This document shows, one piece after another, positions 34,448 to 38,359 of a DNA stretch of 38,359 nt (within the stretch, counting starts at the first letter, position 1; every line of letters begins with the position of its first letter). The DNA lies in the IMG/VR virus record IMGVR_UViG_3300022690_001761, positions 1 through 38,359 of that record. One strand, 5' to 3'. Made by a program: the position numbers and the translations under genes. This DNA is from a virus. The notes under the pieces are model-generated. The model was not told the DNA's origin. It was given only the letters and a program-made list of their open reading frames with translations, and made no database searches.

Positions 34448-35065
34448 ATGTTCACAATGAAAGTTTTGCGTTTATCTTTCTTGATAATTTCGATTGCATT
34501 TATACTATCAACATTTTGTCTAATAACCAATTGCACATCTAAGGTTGATGCTCAACCCGGATTCGATCAAATCCATAACTGGCCGATAACGGTTAGAGAA
34601 TTGCCAGGGAGTGTTCAGTTTTCTGGTATTGTAAAATTTCAGATTAAAAGTGATACGACTGTTTTCACGCGAGCAATTGATATAAGCTATTATAAAACAA
34701 TATTACCAATTTATACCTATGTTCAAGTAGGAGATTCAGAGGCAGTAATATTAGCTGGATTTGAAGGAACCTCTCATCCTGGTGTTTTTGATTCTACTTT
34801 CTTTTTTGAGTCGGAGGCTAAGCATTTTGAAATATTAGTAACGAATCAAACAAAAATTTTTCTTTGCAATTATGAAACGGGATGCCCAAGTACAAACGTA
34901 GGTCTCTGTTTCAACCAGCCATTTGGAATGCAATATCTTAGATTGAAGTTTACCGGAATGCTGGGAAACACAATAGGCGCGGAGGTGCGATGGTCAATCT
35001 TAATGCAAAAATTGGAAAAGTCGAAAGAATCACGGGCTTTTAAAATAGTTAGTACAAAACCATAG
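34448..35065 (+). CDS. Secreted protein A, 205 aa (paralogue pair)
   Basis: A signal peptide or lipoprotein-type leader (residues 1-30, ending CLITNC) precedes a beta-rich domain that aligns with the next gene. Shared features include an FSG-V-F run, a FEGTSHPGVFDSTFFFE block, two cysteine-bearing loops and FGMQYLRLKFTG with VRWSILM near the end. The lipobox is imperfect because asparagine precedes the cysteine. Secreted proteins in the head module are unusual. Possibly a superinfection-exclusion or surface factor. Confidence 0.6.
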   Translation: MFTMKVLRLSFLIISIAFILSTFCLITNCTSKVDAQPGFDQIHNWPITVRELPGSVQFSGIVKFQIKSDTTVFTRAIDISYYKTILPIYTYVQVGDSEAVILAGFEGTSHPGVFDSTFFFESEAKHFEILVTNQTKIFLCNYETGCPSTNVGLCFNQPFGMQYLRLKFTGMLGNTIGAEVRWSILMQKLEKSKESRAFKIVSTKP

Positions 35066-35074
35066 AGGACTATA

Positions 35075-35659
35075 ATGAAAATATTCATCAAAATATTTTG
35101 TATTATAACAATTTTTACTTTGTCATTGCTCGCACAATTTCCCGCTGATAGTATAAATAATTGGAAGGTGTCGGTTAATGAATCTGCTTCGTTTGCGGAA
35201 TTTTCCGGTGTAGTAGATTTTGCCAAAGACTCATCGATTGACTTATTTACACAAGGGATTGATATGAGTTTTTACGATTTAAGGAATCCCATTTATGCTT
35301 ATTACAATGCTGGGGGATCGAATACAAATGTTTTAATATCATTTGATGGTAGCAGCGATCCAGGTCTTTTTGACACAACGTTTTTTGCAGAAACAGACAG
35401 TAATCATTGGGTATCTTTATTGACAGATCAAGATTTATCCGCTATCGTAAATTATCGTACAGACTGTTTAAAGGATACCATAAATCCAGTTATTAGCTGT
35501 TTTAATAAAAGTTTTGGGATAAAATATATTAAAATAAAATTTGATGGCCAAATAACGACAAATTCAACTGCGGCAACGGTGCGTTGGAGTTTTATTGTGC
35601 CTAAAAAACTTAATGCCAAATCATCCGGCGCATTCAATATAAAAGATACAAGGCCATAA
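35075..35659 (+). CDS. Secreted protein B, 194 aa (paralogue pair)
   Basis: A signal peptide (IFCIITIFTLSLLAQ) precedes the same beta domain as the previous gene: FSGVVDF, FDGSSDPGLFDTTFFAE, FGIKYIKIKFDG and VRWSFIVPKK align in order. Two cysteines near residues 130-145 match those of its sister and could form a disulphide in the periplasm. The duplication and shared signal suggest one envelope function done by both. Family unknown. Confidence 0.6.
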   Translation: MKIFIKIFCIITIFTLSLLAQFPADSINNWKVSVNESASFAEFSGVVDFAKDSSIDLFTQGIDMSFYDLRNPIYAYYNAGGSNTNVLISFDGSSDPGLFDTTFFAETDSNHWVSLLTDQDLSAIVNYRTDCLKDTINPVISCFNKSFGIKYIKIKFDGQITTNSTAATVRWSFIVPKKLNAKSSGAFNIKDTRP

Positions 35660-35669
35660 AGGGAAAATT

Positions 35670-37700
35670 ATGGAAAACACTTTAAAGTTTTGCAAAGCCA
35701 ATACAAAACAAATCGATGAAGCAAATGGGATTATTCCTTTTACGCTTACGACTTTTACGGTAGATAGAGATGGAGATGTGATCTTCCCGGCTGGTGGAAT
35801 ATTGACTAATTTTAGGAAAAATCCTATCTCTCTTTTTATGCATAATGCCTTTGATGTTCCCCCGGCCAAGTTGTTACCCGATACGATACGTTCCAATACT
35901 AAGGAAATGACCGGGGATGTGCAATTTGATATTGTCAATGATCCCTTTGCAAAATTTTTATTCGATAAATATATTGACGGATATCTTTCTGCTGGTTCAA
36001 TTAGATTTATTCCAATTGAATTTGACACGGAAATCGCGATAGAGGGTCAAACGGGATTCGGGATTAAAGTATGGGAGCTTATCGAATTTTCACTCGTAAC
36101 AATTCCGTCAAATACTCAAGCTTTGAGAAAAGAATATGATGAAGCAAGACAAGGTTTATATCTTGATTATCAAAAACCTTATTATTCTGTAATTGAAAAG
36201 TTTAGCAAATATAAAAATCCCAACATAGATATTGAAAAGCAAATTTTCCCCTTTTGTATAGGTGAAGGATGTAAAGATTTAGCGGATACCAAAGAAAAAG
36301 AAATTGAAATACTGGCAATTGATCCTAAAGAAGATGAAAAAATAATGATGGAAATTGCAACCGGAATCGCAACGTCAATCAAAAAAGATTGTGAATGTGA
36401 GGAAAATAAATCATCTAATGGATTTATCGACACAATATTCAAAGGATTTGATAAATCGTTTTTGGTTGAAGCTCAAGAAATATCACCTGCCAACAAAGAA
36501 CTTGAATGGGCATCAAAGTTTTGTGAGTGTGAAGTTAAAAATTTATATGTCACAACAACCGGATTCAATGATTTATGGAAAGGATCATTTCTTTCAGAAC
36601 TATTCAATAAAATGATAGATTGGGATTTAAAAGATTCAAGAGATTTAAATATTGATGGGAAAGAATATCCACCATGTTATGAAACTATTCAATTGAATAG
36701 TAAAGAATTTATTTCTACAATGATTTCAGGTTTGGAGTTTTGGAATGCACAAAAATTTAATATCGTTATAAAATACAAATTATATGGATATAATGAAAGA
36801 TTAATATTTTACATAGACAAAGATTATTCTAAAGACCTAAACAATCTGTTGTCTACTTGCTGGAATAGTGCAAAAACAAACCACAAACTAAAAAACGAAT
36901 CGTTTACATTATCCGGGAAATTTATCGACAAAACAAATCTCGATTGGGATGATGTATTTTTGACAGATTTTAATACCGACATAGTAAAAAAGGCCATTAA
37001 TTCAATAAATAATTTGACAGATAGGGCTCCGAATCGTGGGTTAATTTTTATGGGATCACCGGGGAATGGCAAAACATTTACAGGGAAAGTCGTTTTAAAT
37101 AAAAGCAAATCAACATTTATATGGATTACTGCAAAGGATTTATATTGGATGGGTAGCGTGTCTGGATTGTCTTATGCTTTTGATGTTGCCAAAACTCTTG
37201 CTCCTTGTATTTTATTTATTGAGGATATTGACTCATTTATAAGTTCCACATTAATTGATCTGTTGAAAACCGAGATGGATGGAATTGAACAATCATCCGG
37301 TATTACTACTATTTTAACTACAAACTTTCCTGAAAGATTACCGAAAGCCTTGATTGACAGGCCGGGTAGATTTCACGACGTTTTGGATTTTGATTTTCCC
37401 GATTCTAAACAAATAATAAAAATGCTTTCATATTGGTATAATGGTTTAACGAAAACATTTATTCAAGAAATAGTCGAAGATTTAAAAGGATTAAGCGGTG
37501 CACATATCTTTGAATTAGTTCAGTATTCTAAGATGATCGAAGATGAAGAAAAGAAATTACCTGAAATAAGTTTTATGATAGCTTATGAAAAAACTTTGAT
37601 CCAGAAAGAAACAATAGAAAATTTAAAGTTTTCAAACAAAAGTGAAACTGTCAGCGAAAGACAGTTTCTTGAGATGCTTAAATCTCATGTAAATGATTAA
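35670..37700 (+). CDS. HK97 prohead protease fused to a classical AAA ATPase, 676 aa
   Basis: Residues 1-155 match the HK97-type prohead protease (peptidase family U35/S78): SLFMHNAFD with catalytic histidine H58, YLSAGSIRFIP with the nucleophile serine near 107, and WELIEFSLVTIPSN. A middle region (about 160-450) has several cysteines and no known fold. Residues 455-600 form a classical AAA ATPase: Walker A GSPGNGKT (462-469), Walker B CILFIEDID (513-521), sensor ILTTN and the arginine-finger motif LIDRPGRF (561-568). The gene is one unbroken frame with MCP directly after it. The protease normally trims the head proteins; the ATPase may unfold them or aid assembly. The fusion is seen in sequence; the joint role is inference. 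Confidence 0.85.
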   Translation: MENTLKFCKANTKQIDEANGIIPFTLTTFTVDRDGDVIFPAGGILTNFRKNPISLFMHNAFDVPPAKLLPDTIRSNTKEMTGDVQFDIVNDPFAKFLFDKYIDGYLSAGSIRFIPIEFDTEIAIEGQTGFGIKVWELIEFSLVTIPSNTQALRKEYDEARQGLYLDYQKPYYSVIEKFSKYKNPNIDIEKQIFPFCIGEGCKDLADTKEKEIEILAIDPKEDEKIMMEIATGIATSIKKDCECEENKSSNGFIDTIFKGFDKSFLVEAQEISPANKELEWASKFCECEVKNLYVTTTGFNDLWKGSFLSELFNKMIDWDLKDSRDLNIDGKEYPPCYETIQLNSKEFISTMISGLEFWNAQKFNIVIKYKLYGYNERLIFYIDKDYSKDLNNLLSTCWNSAKTNHKLKNESFTLSGKFIDKTNLDWDDVFLTDFNTDIVKKAINSINNLTDRAPNRGLIFMGSPGNGKTFTGKVVLNKSKSTFIWITAKDLYWMGSVSGLSYAFDVAKTLAPCILFIEDIDSFISSTLIDLLKTEMDGIEQSSGITTILTTNFPERLPKALIDRPGRFHDVLDFDFPDSKQIIKMLSYWYNGLTKTFIQEIVEDLKGLSGAHIFELVQYSKMIEDEEKKLPEISFMIAYEKTLIQKETIENLKFSNKSETVSERQFLEMLKSHVND

Positions 37701-37718
37701 GTAAGAAAGGAGTTTCTC

Positions 37719-38359
37719 ATGGCCGAGAAATCCATAACGAAAAAGCAAGCAGAAGAGTTTGCAAAAAGTTTTCTAAAGTCGAAGGAGATTGTAGACGAAG
37801 AAAAAGAAAAAGGCGCAAAATCTACAGGTGATTTAGACGCTATAGGTATGGATAAGTTAGCGAAAGCGGTTGCCGCTGAAATGCTTGTTATCCAGGGCAA
37901 AGATGAAACAACACAAAAAAAGGAAAAGACAAATTCGGAATTTCAATCTGGAGAATCATTCCTCACCGATTATACCAAAATTCCAGAAGATTCTTCTATC
38001 GATATAAATACCGGATTAGGCAAGATGAAAATGTTTGATTCGGAAATCGATCAATGCTTTCCCAAGCGGGATGCTGAACTCATCAAGAGTTGGAAAAAAT
38101 GGAATGATGATATTTTGATATTATCGCACACATTAGCGGTAGCAAGGAAAGATCATTATAAAAATGTTATGATGACCTTAAAAAGTTACGATGCCATGCG
38201 TCATAGGTGGAACCACGATTCCGAATTGCGAAAAGCGATTTCAACTGGCGGAGCCGGAGCCGGGGCAGAATGGATGCCAACCGAAATGTCGGCTAATATT
38301 CTGGAGCTTTTACAAATGGCCTTAAGTGTTGCGCCATCTTTTAATCAAGTGGCAATGCC
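37719..38359 (+). CDS. HK97-type major capsid protein, N-terminal part (3' truncated)
   Basis: The first 100 residues are helical, charged and lysine/glutamate-rich (KKQAEEFAKSFLKSKE), as in the delta or scaffold domain removed by the prohead protease. The later part has GGAGAGAEWMPTEMSANILELL, which matches the start of the HK97 fold. Position right behind the protease gene is the standard order. The window ends inside the gene. A processing site somewhere near residues 110-180 is likely but cannot be read off. Confidence 0.75.
   Translation, partial: MAEKSITKKQAEEFAKSFLKSKEIVDEEKEKGAKSTGDLDAIGMDKLAKAVAAEMLVIQGKDETTQKKEKTNSEFQSGESFLTDYTKIPEDSSIDINTGLGKMKMFDSEIDQCFPKRDAELIKSWKKWNDDILILSHTLAVARKDHYKNVMMTLKSYDAMRHRWNHDSELRKAISTGGAGAGAEWMPTEMSANILELLQMALSVAPSFNQVAM

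Overview
The window is an AT-rich segment of a tailed double-stranded DNA virus or prophage with an HK97-type head. It runs from tail genes at the left edge, through two minus-strand accessory blocks and an early/replication block, to packaging and head genes that are cut off inside the major capsid gene. The host looks like an outer-membrane (diderm) bacterium: several virus proteins have signal peptides or lipoprotein-like N-termini, and one resembles a small beta-barrel. Strong Shine-Dalgarno sites (GGAG, AGGAG) and TTGACA/TATAAT-type promoters argue against a typical Bacteroidetes host. A related AT-rich diderm lineage is possible, but this is inference. No integrase, lysozyme or ParA is visible.

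Layout. (1) 1-2514 (+): tail/baseplate genes, including a tandem pair of paralogues. (2) 1926-2114 and 2486-5773 (-): about a dozen small cassette-like genes, several bounded by copies of the 3' end of the neighbouring tail gene, driven by a promoter at 5812-5840. (3) 5920-8055 (+): a large tail gene preceded by a perfect parS site. (4) 8082-17887 (-): a long accessory block with a methyltransferase-like protein, a 420-bp pentanucleotide array, a RAMP-like conserved phage protein, a GIY-YIG-type protein, a lipoprotein, an FtsK/VirD4-like membrane ATPase and a membrane-anchored helix-turn-helix protein. (5) 17951-24951 (+): early genes with a Rad52-like annealing protein, two folded RNAs (one tRNA-like), a primase/SF3 helicase and an iteron-rich candidate origin. 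(6) 25046-28028 (+): envelope morons (beta-barrel, CHRD lipoprotein) and a ParB-domain/DNA-methyltransferase fusion. (7) 28045-38359 (+): small and large terminase, portal-MuF fusion, small membrane proteins, two secreted paralogues, a prohead protease fused to an AAA ATPase, and the capsid gene.

The strongest unusual signals are these. The virus carries two perfect copies and one one-mismatch copy of the bacterial chromosomal parS site. Its HK97-type prohead protease is fused in one reading frame to a classical AAA ATPase. It has a roughly 80-unit degenerate CNNGC pentamer array. It has a tRNA-like RNA with canonical acceptor, D and T arms but greatly expanded middle arms, followed by a second branched RNA. 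A 14-G tract separates two genes that would fuse in frame at 13 G. The large terminase is split by a -1 shift at a T run. Accessory genes are repeatedly flanked by duplicated edges of neighbouring genes, pointing to a recurrent mode of cassette gain.

Working together: the Rad52-like protein, primase-helicase and iterons would replicate the genome. The terminases, portal, protease-ATPase and capsid protein build and fill the head. The minus-strand blocks look like host-interaction or maintenance genes. The parS sites, FtsK-like ATPase and membrane-tethered HTH protein together suggest interaction with host chromosome segregation or an extrachromosomal lifestyle, which is inference.
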